64,000 bases of DNA from Primula veris (GCA_963682055.1 OY821741.1:21584711-21648710); one strand, 5' to 3'; positions 11,248-22,621 are shown, numbered from the stretch's first letter. Translations and numbers: made by a program. Notes: generated by a model not told the origin, from the letters alone.

Positions 11248-12068
11248 GAATAAATGGGTGGTTTTTGTAATATTTTTGTTTTTGTGTGGCTTTAATCAGT
11301 TGTATTTTGTTTGTTTTCCCCTTTGTGGATGAATAAAAGTAATTTATTATCTGCTTCTCTTTAATATTCTCTTGTTGCTTTTCTGTTGCTTCTTTTTTGT
11401 TGCTCTTCTTCGACGCGTGAGTATGTTGAAGTCGGGCCTTTGTGGTTTCTGGACATCTGGATGAGTTGTTTTTTTCTGTTTGTATCTTGGTATGGGTCAC
11501 CAGGGTTATCCCCCCGTAGACCGTTGCTAAAACTTTTTGATATGTGTGCGGTCGAGCTAGGAACAGTCTGTGCCTAATTTGTGCGGTGACCCCCATCGTT
11601 TATGGATTACTGTTCGACTTTTTGTGCATTATTGTTTCTGAAGTATGTTTAACTTTTTTTCGAGGTGGTGACCACCAACTGTTTATATCTGTTCTAAGAT
11701 GTGACCTTCATGGGGTAGTGGGATGTACCATTCTGCATGACAAGATCTGGAGCGTGAATTTTTGAAAACAAGCGGTGATTGTTGACTTTTCTGTGGCTGA
11801 AAAGAGGGAAACCTCTGTCACACGAAAGGACGGTTATTATCTTATTCCTATTTATGCACCTCCCCTCCTTTATCTTCTGTTGATTAATTCTTTTTGTTCT
11901 TATCTTCTTTTAACATATGTATACTCTTTGGTAAAACTATTCCCCTTCTATCTTCTTCATAATATATTTTATGTTCTCTTTCTAGGGTTTGACTCTCTCT
12001 CTATATTTCTGCCACTTCTGTAACCTTTTCTTCTCCAGATTATCACTTCTTCTCCAGATTATCGACAT

Positions 12069-12438
12069 GGTTGTAAGTGTTTCTTAAGCTCATGTAACAT
12101 CCCCTTGTTGGATTTCTTTTGCTGCTCTAATCTTTTCCATTCCCTTGTATGTTTTTCGCTTCGTTATGTGTTTTCTTTGCCGATTTTGACGTTTTCGTTT
12201 CATTGTATGTTGTTAATTTGCCCTGCTTGTGACTTCTTTGCTGATTTTAAATGTTTTCGTTTCATTGTATGATGTGTGCTGGCCTATGGTTTGGCTGTAT
12301 TGCTTTATTTCCCTCTCCTTATTATCTTATTAAACTATCGTTTTTGCTTTGTCATGAATACTTGTCTCAGTGTCTTGCGCAACTCGGACAGTTTTTTGAG
12401 AATGACTTTAAAACTCGGGCAAAGATTCCCGCTGATGT
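12069..12438 (+). pseudogene. Start of antisense frame e, truncated (copy 1)
   Basis: Homologous to the start of frame e in copy 2 (54984 onward). A tiny first exon ATGGTT is followed by GTAAGT at 12075; the second exon would begin EYLSQCL near 12357. The acceptor AG seen in copy 2 is changed here (CATGAATAC instead of AAGGAATAC). The gene is cut at about 12438, before the transposase-like domain. 11248-12068 is the conserved spacer between frames d and e, without another clear frame. Confidence 0.5.
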
Positions 12439-14756
12439 TTCTCTCAAAAGGAGTCACTTTATATTCGCAAATTGATTCAACTTCCTTACACAAGTCAATA
12501 TTGCAATTTTAGGTTTTCCATATCTCGTTATGAAATATCTTAAATACCGTTGGAGTATATATTCGAGCAACATGTGTTAATATTTCGACTGGGAAAGCTA
12601 AAGAAGGAGTAGTATGAATGGCTTTAAAACCTGCTTTCAATTCTTCATATCGTCGATCTTCAACCAGCCTTTCAAAATGTTGAAAGAAACGTAGCAAATC
12701 GTACTTATACTTAGGGGTGGCTTCGGTACGGTACCGACTTTTTTGACCATATACCAATACCGAACCGAACTTGTTCGGTTTGAAAAAAATTATACCATAA
12801 CCGAACCGAAAAAGTCGGTATACCGAAAGTTCGGTATACCGACTTTTTCGGTTGGTACGGTTCGATTTTCCGTTTTATACCGAAACATTATTATTATTAA
12901 AAGATAATTCTTGATAACAATAAAATAGCAAAAAAGTTTGTAAAAAGTAAAATGCGTACAACTATTCTTATATTTGCTACATTTATTGTGAATTTGATTA
13001 AAATAGTAAACACTTATAAAATAAGAATTCTTTTAAAATATTAGACAAGAAAATGGAGAAACATGAAATTATTGTATTTGGCTTCGTAAATAGGAAAGTA
13101 AGTCGTAATAAAAATTAAAATAAATTATAAGACAATTTATTTGTAAGTTATAACTATGTGTACATTTCTATATATTTTATAATTTTAATGTTTGGTTCGG
13201 TTCGGTATTGTACCAAACATACGAAATAGATACCGAAACCGAACCGACTTTTAAAGTTTGGTTCGGTTGTACCGTACCGAAAAGTCGGTATACCGAACTT
13301 TCGGTACCAACTTGTTTGCTTCGGTTTGAAAATCGGTCGGTTGGTACAAATCGGTACAAAAAGTCCACCCCTACTTATACTCTATATAATGTTTTATTTG
13401 GCTGTTCATGCTCTCGCTTCTTTGAGTGATACTCATATCAGCACAAAAAATATTTCGGCTATAAACTAATGCCCATTTTTCTTTTCTTTTTTCAAATAAC
13501 TTCTCTAGCCACTTATTGTCTTTAAGACAGTACTTCTCAAGCATTTGATCCCATACATGAATAAATTCACTAATCTCATCATGATCATAAACACAACTAC
13601 TAAAATCTTTAGCAAAATCTTTGAATAGCTCAAAAGTCGAAGAAAGATGAATTGCTGCATTTTGGTATATATGCCAAACACAAAGTCAATGATAAGTTTC
13701 TGGCCATGTTGAAAGTAATGCAGCATTCATAGCACGATCTTGGTCAGTGAGTATAGTTTTCGGCATTTTTCCAAGCATTACTTTTACAAAAGTTCTAAAC
13801 AACCACTCAAAAGTCTCTATTGTTTCATCATATAATAAGGCAGCACCGAAAATAACAGTTTGTTTATGATGATTAACCCCCACAAATAAAGCGAACGGTC
13901 GACCATCATTGTTTTTTTTTGTAAGTTGTATCAAAGCAAACCACGTCTCCGAAATGAAAGTAATCAACTTTCATTTTTGCATCAGCCCAAAATATATTTG
14001 TAATTAAATCATCCATATCTACCTGTATAGCATAAGAAAAACAAGGGTCTTCTGTTTGCATCCTTTGTAAATACTCTAGTACACCACCCGTGTCACCAAC
14101 CTCAATACAACTTGTTCTTTTCGCATGCAAATAATTTTTATAATACTCAGAAATAAAACCCATATGTTCACACCCCCCTACTTGATTCGATAATAATACT
14201 AGAGTTGCTTTAGGAGTTATATCGACCTATCCGCCATGTCAAGTTGAGCCTTTTGAGCATCTGTTATGTTCCTGTGAGATCTTAGCAAGTGACATTTTAT
14301 TAGGCTTATCAAAGGATGGTTGTGTTCAGCCACAAACTTATAAACACGCAATTTGCCTGTCATCCGACCTGAAAGTTTTAATTCAGCTAAACAATCAGTC
14401 TTTGTCTCCGCTCGGTGTGATTTTACATTACCATCTCGCTTGTCTTTCGGACGTTTTCCTTGACAAGAACAACAAAACGTTCTATCCAATATATCCCCAT
14501 CACTAGAAACATGAAATCTATTTTTACTATAGCTAAAACCCATACTTTTAGCATAAGTATTGTAAAAATTGTGAGCAATATTTTCATCATCAAATTCCAT
14601 ACCCATAATTGGGGCCAAATCATTAGACAAACCTGAATGCATTGAGTCTTGTGTTATAGACTCATTTTCAACAAAGTTTGTTAGATTGCTAATAGTATCT
14701 TCATCAATTTTATTTAGATCAAAGTCCAGTCGTCGTACAATTAGAGTATTATCCAT
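12439..14756 (-). pseudogene. FAR1-related (FRS/MULE-type) pseudogene, 3'-truncated
   Basis: Minus-strand coding traces in order. 14756-14217 is a FAR1 DNA-binding domain of the WRKY-GCM1 zinc-finger type (NRFHVSSDGD, CCSCQGKRP, VYKFVAEHNHPL). After a frameshift, 14200-13906 leads into the MULE transposase domain. 13967-13500 holds the transposase core ([31 protein letters not shown], then an in-frame TGA at 13686-13684). 13500-13382 continues (CADMSITQRSESMN) and 12703-12509 gives the following helical region. FAR1-related proteins are transcription factors derived from Mutator-like transposases. The C-terminal SWIM zinc finger is absent, because the segment ends at 12439 against the Tat element. 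No Mutator terminal inverted repeats are visible, so I cannot tell whether it was a host FRS gene or a transposon. Confidence 0.85.
12712..13373. mobile_element. hAT-type MITE inside the FRS pseudogene
   Basis: A 662-bp non-coding element with termini TAGGGGTGG...CCACCCCTA and a perfect 8-bp target duplication CTTATACT (12704-12711 and 13374-13381), the signature of hAT elements. Both ends are rich in short inverted TTCGGT/ACCGAA motifs that would fold into hairpins. The FRS reading frame resumes on either side, so this insertion is younger than the FRS sequence. Confidence 0.9.
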
Positions 14757-15325
14757 TCTTTCTGATAGAAGAAAATAAAGATAATAAAATTATAATTTGA
14801 TTAAATTTGTGTTATTAAAGATTAATAGAACGTACTAAGAGATTTTCAACATTGAAAAAACAATATTTGATAATATTTAAACTAGTAAACAATTGTGTTA
14901 AAAAGAAAAGAATTCTTACATGAATGATGTTCAACAAACTTTTTTCCTTACCGTAAACAATTGTTTTTTAAATTTTTTTGAGAAGACTTGCTTGCTACTT
15001 CCATTTTCATTTGGTTCTCTTTAAGGAAACCTTATTTTTGTTTGTCTTAAATAATTATATAACTTCGCATTTACTTTTGCTATTTAACCAATTCTTCTGT
15101 GTTTTCCCATGCTGTATATTTATTACCATAAATATTGGAATATCAAATGTTTAGTCAATATTGTATCTTAAGAGGATATAACATACTTCATTTTTCATCT
15201 AGTTCTATTAATAACACTAGATATTGTAATTGCAATATGATATATTGTAAGCATTTAATAACAATGATATGGACCAATTAAATTAATGGGGTAGGAAAGG
15301 GGGCATAATTAGCGGGTAGAAAATT
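14757..15325. other. AT-rich flank of the FRS pseudogene
   Basis: No gene seen. It may be the former 5' region of the FRS pseudogene. At about 15326 the sequence switches to gypsy integrase sequence shared with 20982. Confidence 0.4.
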
Positions 15326-16044
15326 TGGACTCGTTTGCATGGCATGCCAAGGACTATTGTTTCTGATAGGGATACCAAATTCTTAAGCTACTTTTGGAAA
15401 ACTTTGTGGTGTAAGTTAGGAACTAAGCTTTTATTTTCAACTACTTGTCACCCCCAAACATATGGTCAAACCGAAGTAGTTAATCGAACCTTATCAACTC
15501 TATTGCGTACCATAATTCAAAAGAATTAAAAAACTTGGGAAGAATGTTTGCCATATGTTGAGTTTGCTTATAATCGAAGTGTACATACATCTACTAAATT
15601 TTCACCTTTTGAAATTGTTTATGGTTTTAATCCTTTAACACATTTGGATTTGACTCCATTACCTATGGGTGAACGTACTAATTTAGATGGAAAAAACAAG
15701 CCTGAGTTTGTCAAGAAAATTCATGAAAAAGCAAAGCAAAATATTGAGAGGAGGACCGAACAATATGCTATCCAGGCCAACAAGGGTCGTAAGAAAATTG
15801 TGTTCGAACCAGGTGATTGGGTTTGGGTTCATATGAGGAAGGAGAGGTTTCACGTTCAAAGGAGATTGAAGTTAATTCCTAGGGGAGACGGACCATTCCA
15901 AGTGGTCGAAAGGATCAATGATAATGCTTATAAATTAGATCTTCCTGGTGAGTATAGTGTGAGTGCTAGTTTTAATGTTTCTGACTTATCTCCTTTTGAT
16001 GTAGGTGACGATTTGAGGACAAATCCTTTTTAAGAGGGAGGAGA
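15326..16044 (+). pseudogene. Integrase 3' fragment of the upstream CRM-like copy
   Basis: Nearly collinear with 20982-21694. It encodes the second half of the integrase core (the DRDTKF Asp and the TEVVNRT Glu regions) and the C-terminal domain ending at the DDLRTNPF motif. Stops interrupt it at 15527-15529 and at 16031-16033, where the other copy has CAA. It ends with the polypurine stretch AAGAGGGAGGAGA directly before the LTR. The start at 15326 is a sharp junction with unrelated AT-rich DNA. Confidence 0.85.
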
Positions 16045-16561
16045 TGATGTGATCATGACCGCTACACTGAGAGACGCATTGCAAGTTCTAATCGGACCAG
16101 TTACGAGAGCTAAAGCTAAAAGGTTCAAGGAAGCGCTTAACGGGCTGTTGCAAGGTATGCGCGATGATGAGGGAAAGAACGCGCTTGCGCGTAGAATAAA
16201 CGAGGCCGATAGAAGCTTAAACATGGCTGTGACAAGTCCAAACGAAGCTCATTACTTTGTGAACCTGATTGGAGCTATTCAAGACACCACATTAAAGGAT
16301 AATTTCGTGGGTTTACATGTATGAACCAAAAGGGGACTGATTCTAGAAGATTTAAATACATGGGGGATGATTATTCAATGCACTTGAAGCCATTAAATGC
16401 TACAACTCAAGGTGAACGTATTTGAAAAGTCTAAGCACTCATTGTTATGATACATTTCTGAATTTATTGTAATTTTGAAGTTATCTAGTAGTGTTCAAGA
16501 AACCTAATAGATATGTCCACCTCCTGGTCGATCTTGTGTCATCTTGGTCGATCACGCATCA
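16045..16561 (+). repeat. 5' (shared) LTR of the CRM-like element, internally deleted
   Basis: Begins TGATGTGATC and ends GATCACGCATCA, with TGATG/CATCA inverted ends. It is 517 bp long. Compared with the 3' LTR (21695-22621) it lacks about 410 bp (counterpart 22143-22553) at the junction near 16498, where short homology (TGTTCAAGAA / TTGTTCAAGAA) marks the break. The missing part holds the TATA-like sequence of the LTR. Confidence 0.88.
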
Positions 16562-16564
16562 ATT

Positions 16565-16576
16565 TGGTATCTGAGC
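16565..16576 (+). other. Primer-binding site of the CRM-like element
   Basis: TGGTATCTGAGC, three bases after the LTR end. It differs by one base from TGGTATCAGAGC, the complement of the plant initiator tRNA-Met 3' end. Confidence 0.75.
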
Positions 16577-17253
16577 TTAGGCTCTATCAAGGTTTTAAGT
16601 GTCTTGTTATTTTTGTTTTCATTAAAAAAGAAAATTATTTCAAAAAAAAAAAAAAAAAAACTGATTTGTTAAGTTTCTATTGAAAGGTTGTCAAAAAAAA
16701 AAATGGAGTCATTTCTATTTCTTGTTGAGTCTTGTTATCCTCGTTTATATATATATAAAAAAAAGAGAAAAATCAAAAAGAGCACAAAAAAAAAAGTGCC
16801 AAACAAAAATAAAATAAAATTTAAAGGGATCCAAAAAGAGTACAAAAAAATATATATATATATATATATATATAAGAGCCAACGAAAGAGGATTGTCTAA
16901 TTGTCGTTTCGAGTACTTGTGTCTATTGTTAAAATTCTGATTTTTTAGGTGTGTCACTTCATTCTATAAAACGTTTGTTCGCATTACCAACTCTTAAACG
17001 CTACAAGTAAACGTCTTGTGGTTTATTAAGTTCATAGAGAACCTATAGAGGAAACGACGAGTGGGTAAGGCTGAGCGAGTGAGAACATATTGGAGTGGAA
17101 AAAGGCAGAGTGTGTGAGATTAATAGAGGGTAAAAGCCAATCGAGTGATACACGAGTGACGAGTGAACAATTACAAGTGATACACGTGAGGGAGTGCATG
17201 AGAATTTAAATTTTTGGTTCTAATACTTTATTTGCAGCGACGTTCATCTCGAA
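16577..17253 (+). other. Leader of the CRM-like element
   Basis: Untranslated leader between the PBS and gag. It holds an A-run near 16643-16660, further A-rich tracts, and a TA microsatellite at about 16849-16873. No independent gene. Confidence 0.6.
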
Positions 17254-19178
17254 TGGGTTCGGGAGGAGGTGACACAAGGTTACAAATGGAGGCGATTATG
17301 GGAGAAATGTGAAGGTTGTTTGCGGCTGAGTTCGAACGAATAAACGAACGAATTGACGAAATACAAAATAACCATAACGAGCATCCGCGAAATAATCACA
17401 ATGGCGGCGATGGAGAAGAGGCGGAAGAAGATGATCGGGCGTCGGACGATACTTTGCCTAGGGCTAATAATCGACATAGAAACCGGTGAGGTAGAAATGG
17501 AGGTAGGGTTGATGACAACATGAGTAGTATTAAAATGAAAATCTCAGCATTCCTAGGGAAAAACGATCCGGAGTTATATTTGGAGTGGGAAAAGAAGATG
17601 GAGATGGTGTTCGAATGTCATAACTATTCAGAACTAAAGAAAGTAAGGATAGCAGCCGTTGAGTTCACCGATTACGCTATCGTTTGGTGGGATCAATTGG
17701 TTACTAGTCGAAGGAGGAATAGAGAGAGACCGATCGAAACGTGGGCTGAGATCAAAGCCATTATGAAGAAACGGTTCGTTCCTAGTCATTACTATAGGGA
17801 CTTATATAGACGGTTACAAGGAATCACCCAAGGATCTAAAAGTGTTAATGATTATCATAAACAAATGGAGATAGCGATGATTCGGGCTGATATCGATGAA
17901 GATAGGGAGGCTACTATGGCTCATTTTCTAAACGGTTTAAACAGGGAAATTGCTAACGTAGTAGAGTTACAACACTATGTGGAGTTAGAAGATATGGTAC
18001 ATATGGCTATCAATGTAGAGAGACAATTGAAGGCGAAGAGTTCCACACGAACAGGACAAAAATCTGGTTCAACTTCATGGAACCAAAACTGGAATAAAAA
18101 GGAGGAAAAGACCTATTCGAAACCTAAAACCAAAACGCCGAAGGATACGAAGGATAAAGCTACATCGAGTCAAGGTAAATCTGAACCGAAAGCTACTAGA
18201 AATCGAGATGTACAATGTTTTAAATGTTTAGGAAGGGGACATTATGCTAGTGATTGTCCAAACCGAAGGGCTATGATTATGAGGGAAGATGGTGAGATTG
18301 AATCGGAAGGCAAATCTGAACATAGCAAAAACGAAGACGATAACGAGCAAGAACATCCGGTCGATGGAGTGGTATTAGTTGCTAAGAAGGTGTTAAGTGT
18401 TCAGATTAGGGAAGACGACGAGGATATACAACGCGAGAACATCTTTCATACTAGATGTCACGTTAGCGATAAGGTGTGTAGTATGATTATTGACGGTGGG
18501 AGTTGTGTCAATGTTGCTAGTAGCATTATGGTGGAGAAACTGAATTTAAAAACATCCAAACAACCGAAACCGTACAAATTACAATTGTTGAACGATTGTG
18601 GTGAGGTTAGGGTTCTAAAACAGGTGTTAGTTTCATTCTCAATAGGGAGGTATAAGGATGAAGTGTTGTGTGACGTAGTTCCTATGCAAGCGGGGCATAT
18701 TCTGTTAGGAAGGCCATGGCAATTTGATAGGAGAGTAACACACAATGGCTATACGAATCGATACTCTTTTGTATTCAATGCAAAACCGATTACACTCGTT
18801 CCATTAACTCCAAGGCAGGTGTATGACGACCAAGTGAGAATGAAAGATAGTGAAAAAAAATATGAGAGTGAAAAGAAAGAGAATGAAAAGAAAAGGAGTG
18901 AAAAGAATGAGAGTTCAAAAAAATCAGATGTAAAGGAGAGAAAAAAAGTGAGTATATATGCGAAAGAAAACGAGGTTAAAAAGGCTTTGTTTCAAAATCA
19001 GCCGATGATTGTACTCTTGTACAAGGAGGCTTGTTTAAACGCTAACAAAACTACTTTGCCTAGTGTTTTTCTATCTCTTTTACAGGATTTCAAGGACATA
19101 TTTCCCGAGGAGGTACTGAATGGCTTACCACTAATAAGGGGAATTGAACATCAAATCGACTTCGTGCCGGGAGCATAA
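17254..19178 (+). pseudogene. gag and protease of the CRM-like element
   Basis: Gag packages the element RNA and the protease would cleave the polyprotein. The longest open part is 17520-19178 (552 codons). It contains the retrotransposon gag core (LEWEKKMEMVFECHNYSE, YAIVWWDQLV, HFLNGLNREIANVVEL), a CCHC zinc knuckle CFKCLGRGHYASDC at residues 233-246, and an aspartic protease site IIDGGSCVNVAS near residue 323. A lysine- and glutamate-rich linker near residues 440-480 precedes the RT domain. The likely original start is upstream near 17254 (MGSGGGDTRL), but that segment has TGA at 17311-17313 and again at 17487-17489. The frame stops with TAA at 19176-19178 just before the RT domain, in what was probably continuous gag-pol. 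Confidence 0.9.
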
Positions 19179-20567
19179 ATTCCAAACCGACCAGCCTATC
19201 GAAGCAATCCAGAAGAGGCTAAGGAGTTACAAAAGCAGGTGGGAGAGCTTATGGAAAAGGGGTACGTGCGAGAGAGCATGAGTCCGTGTGCGGTACCGGT
19301 GTTACTTGTTCCAAAGAAGGATGAGACTTGGCGAATGTGCGTAGATTGTCGCACAATCAATAACATCACTGTAAAGTATCGCCATCCTATACCTAGATTA
19401 GATGATATGCTTGATGAGTTGCATGGTTCCTCTATTTTTAGTAAAATTGATCTTGAAAGTGGATACCATCAGATTAGGATGAAAGAAGGAGACGAATGGA
19501 AAGCAGCCTTTAAAACTAAGTATGGCTTATACGAGTGGTTAGTTATACCGTTTGGTTTAACAAATGCACCTAGTACTTTCATGAGGCTAATGAATCACGT
19601 CTTAAGAATGTTTATTGGCAGGTTTGTAGTGGTTTACTTCGACGATATTCTAATCTATAGCAAAAACTTAGATGACCATGTTGAGCATTTGAAACTTGTT
19701 TTAAGTGTCTTAAGAAAAGAAAAGTTATTTGCTAATATGTCTAAATGCGAATTCTGTACAGAAAAACTTGTATTTCTTGGATATATTGTTAGTGCTAAAG
19801 GAATCGAAGTAGACGAAGAAAAGATTAAGGCAATTAAAGATTGGCTAGTTCCTAAAAGTGTTTTTGAAGTGAGAAGTTTTCATGGCTTGGCTAGTTTTTA
19901 TAGGAGGTTTGTTAAAGATTTCAGTAGCTTAGCCGCACCTATGACCGAAGTTATTAAAAAGAATGTTGGTTTTAAATGGGGAGATGAACAAGAAACAGCT
20001 TTCAATTTAATAAAGGATAAACTTATTAACGCACCTTTGCTAACTCTCCCCGACTTTACTAAAACTTTCGAAATTGAGTGTGATGCCTCAGGAATATGTA
20101 TTGGAGCTGTTCTTACACAAGGAGGACGTCCCGTGGCATATTTTTGTGAGAAACTAAGTGGGGAAACCCTTAACTATCCAACTTACGACAAGGAGCTTTA
20201 CGCATTAGTGCGTGCGTTGGAAACTTGGCAACATTATCTTTGGCCGAAGGAATTCGTGATTCACACCGATCATGAATCGTTGAAACACTTGAGGAGTCAA
20301 CATAAGCTGAACAAGAGACATGCCAAGTGGGTAGAGTTCATCAAAACATTTCCTTTTGTAATCAAGTACAAGAAAGGTAAGGAGAATGTTGTAGCTGATG
20401 CGCTTTCGAGAAGGTATACATTGCTCTCAACTCTAGATTCGAAATTACTTGGTTTTGAGTACATTAAGGATTTATATGTTGATGATTCTAATTTCAAAAA
20501 TGTTTTTGAAACATGTGCGAAAACTGGGTTTGAAAAGTTTTATAGGCATAATGTATTTTTGTTTTGA
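19179..20567 (+). pseudogene. Reverse transcriptase and RNase H of the CRM-like element
   Basis: In the same frame as gag-protease after the TAA at 19176. From 19239 the frame is open for 442 codons. RT motifs are all present: [46 protein letters not shown], and the catalytic YFDDIL near residue 133. RNase H follows with [30 protein letters not shown] and [11 protein letters not shown], and [14 protein letters not shown] marks its end. Active-site residues look intact. The frame ends with TGA at 20565-20567. Confidence 0.93.
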
Positions 20568-21974
20568 GGAAATAGGCTATGTGTGCCTAATTGATCTTTA
20601 AGAGAATTACTTGTTAAAGAAAAACATGGTGGGGGTTTAATGGGGCATTTTGGTATAACTAAAACTCTTGATGTTTTACAAGAACATTTCTTTTGGCCTC
20701 ATTTAAAACGAGATGTCGAACGAATTTGCGAAAGATGTATAACTTGAAAACAAGCTAAATCAAAAGTTAAACCTCATGGTTTGTATATGCCATTGCCTAT
20801 ACCTAGTGAGCCTTGGATTGACATTTCGATGGACTTTGTGCTAGGTTTACCGAGATCTAAAAGAGGCATGGATTCTGTCTTTGTTGTCGTTGATAGATTT
20901 TCTAAAATGGCACATTTTATTCCTTGTAATAAAACAATCGATGCTTCATGAATTGCTGATTTGTTATTTAAAGAAATTGTACGTTTGCATGGCATGCCAA
21001 GAACTATTGTTTCTGATAGGGATACCAAATTCTTAAGCTACTTTTGGAAAACTTTGTGGTGTAAGTTAGGAACTAAGGTTTTATTTTCAACTACTTATCA
21101 CCCCCAAACAAATGGTCAAACCGAAGTAGTTAATCGAACCTTACCAACTCTGTTGCGTACCATAATTCAAAAGAATTTAAAAACTTGGGAAGAATGTTTG
21201 CCATATGTTGAGTTTCCTTATAATAGAAGTGTACATTCAGCTACTAAATTTTCACCTTTTGAAATTGTTTATGGTTTTAATCCTTTAACACCTTTGGATT
21301 TGACTCCATTACCTATGGGTGGGCGTACTAATTTAGATGGAAAAAACAAGGCTGAGTTTGTGAAGCAAATTCATGAAAAATCAAAGCAAAATATTAAGAG
21401 GAGGACCAAACAATATGCTATCCAGGCCAACCAGGGTCGTAAGAAAGTTGTGTTCGAACCAGTTGATTGGGTTTGGGTTCATATGAGGAAGGAGAGGTTT
21501 CCCGTTCAAAGGAGATCGAATCTAATTCCTAGGGGAGACGGACCATTCCAAGTGGTAGAAATGATTAATGATAATGGTTATAAATTAGATCTTCCTGGTG
21601 AGTATAGTGTAAGCGCTATTTTTAATGTTTCTAACTTATCTCCTTTTGATGTAGGTGATGATTTGAGGACAAATCCTTTTCAAGAGGGAGGAGATGATGT
21701 GATCATGTCCGCTACACCTAGAGATGCATTGCAAGTTCCAATCGGACCAGTTATGAGAGCTAGAGCTAAAAGGTTCAAGGAAGCGCTTAACGGGTTGTTG
21801 CAAGGTATGCGCGATGAGGAAGGAAAGAACGTGCTCGCGCGTAGAATAAACGAGGCCGATAAAAGCTTAAACACGGCTGTGACAAGTCCAAACGAAGCTC
21901 ATTACTTTGTGAACCTGATTGGAGCTATTCAAGACACCACATTAAAGGATAATTTCGTGGGTTTACATGCATGA
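20568..21974 (+). pseudogene. Integrase of the CRM-like element, running into the 3' LTR
   Basis: The zinc-binding N-terminal part ([22 protein letters not shown]) starts near 20640, and the catalytic core follows ([27 protein letters not shown]). Stops occur near 20590, 20745 and 20949, several of them TGA in place of an expected Arg, Cys or similar codon, suggesting C-to-T decay. From 20961 the frame is open for 337 codons. It passes the usual end ([12 protein letters not shown]), crosses the PPT and continues about 93 codons into the LTR, to TGA at 21972-21974. The LTR part has the [17 protein letters not shown] motif, seen in related plant elements. Confidence 0.88.
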
Positions 21975-22621
21975 ACCAAAAGGGGGCTGATTCTAGAAGA
22001 TTTAAATTCATAGGGGCCGATTATTCAATGCATTTGAAGCCATTAAATGCTACAACTCAAGGGGAACGTATTGGAGAAGTCTAAGCACTCATTTTTATGA
22101 TACATTTCTGAATTTATTGTAATTTTGAAGTTATCTAGTAGTTAGAAGGTCATAGGTCGATTCTACATTGAACCTATGTTTAATTAATGTTTTGTTTAGC
22201 TTTTCCCAATTCTTGGAGGCTTGCTCCAAGAATAAATAGAGGTCAAATCAGATTGTAAAATTATTAAGTTTTAATTAATATATTTGAGAGTTTTCTCTTT
22301 GGTTCTTCATTAAACTTTCCAAACTTATCAAGGGGTTACCTTGTGGCGTTCAAAACTGACTTATCAATCGGTATCCCGCAACCGTTTGTGCCGTCTTCAC
22401 ATACCAATGTTATCACCTCTTTATAGGTGACGGGTCGCGGTTCCATACCAGCTAATCATACCAAGGTTCCCACCTCTTTATAGGTGACGGGTCGCGGTCT
22501 TTAGTTTGCTTTTATTTATTGTTATTTTTATCATTCATTTTATTCCGCATTTGTTCAAGAAACCTGATAGATAGGTCCACCCCTTGGTCGATCTTGTGTC
22601 ATCTTGGTCGATCACGCATCA
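21695..22621 (+). repeat. 3' LTR of the CRM-like element
   Basis: A 927-bp LTR, TGATGTGATC...GATCACGCATCA, preceded by the PPT AAGAGGGAGGAGA. It includes the integrase tail (21695-21974), a TATA-like AATAAATAGAGG near 22228, and near 22410-22500 two copies of a self-complementary unit (CACCTCTTTATAGGTGA followed by CGGGTCGCGGT). Confidence 0.88.

Larger units (their letters stand above)
7648..12438 (-). mobile_element. Truncated Tat-type Ty3/gypsy element, copy 1
   Basis: This 4.8-kb block is collinear with 50648-55360 at high similarity by eye. It consists of the 3' LTR and the antisense gene cluster of a Tat-type element whose gag-pol would lie on the minus strand. It stops abruptly at about 12438, inside the fifth antisense gene, where it meets a FAR1-related pseudogene. 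gag-pol is missing. The 5 bases before the LTR are ACAAG; with the other end lost, no target duplication can be tested. Confidence 0.85.
15326..22621 (+). mobile_element. CRM-like Ty3/gypsy element preceded by an integrase fragment sharing its LTR
   Basis: Order: integrase 3' fragment, PPT, LTR, PBS, leader, gag, protease, RT, RNase H, integrase, PPT, LTR. The downstream element is structurally complete (16045-22621) but has many in-frame stops. The upstream fragment is a second, partly deleted element that uses the 16045-16561 LTR as its own 3' LTR. The integrase style ([36 protein letters not shown]) and its extension into the LTR resemble the CRM clade of plant chromoviruses; that clade assignment is from memory. 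The right flank begins AATCCTCTG. The left end is truncated, so no target duplication can be tested. Confidence 0.85.
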
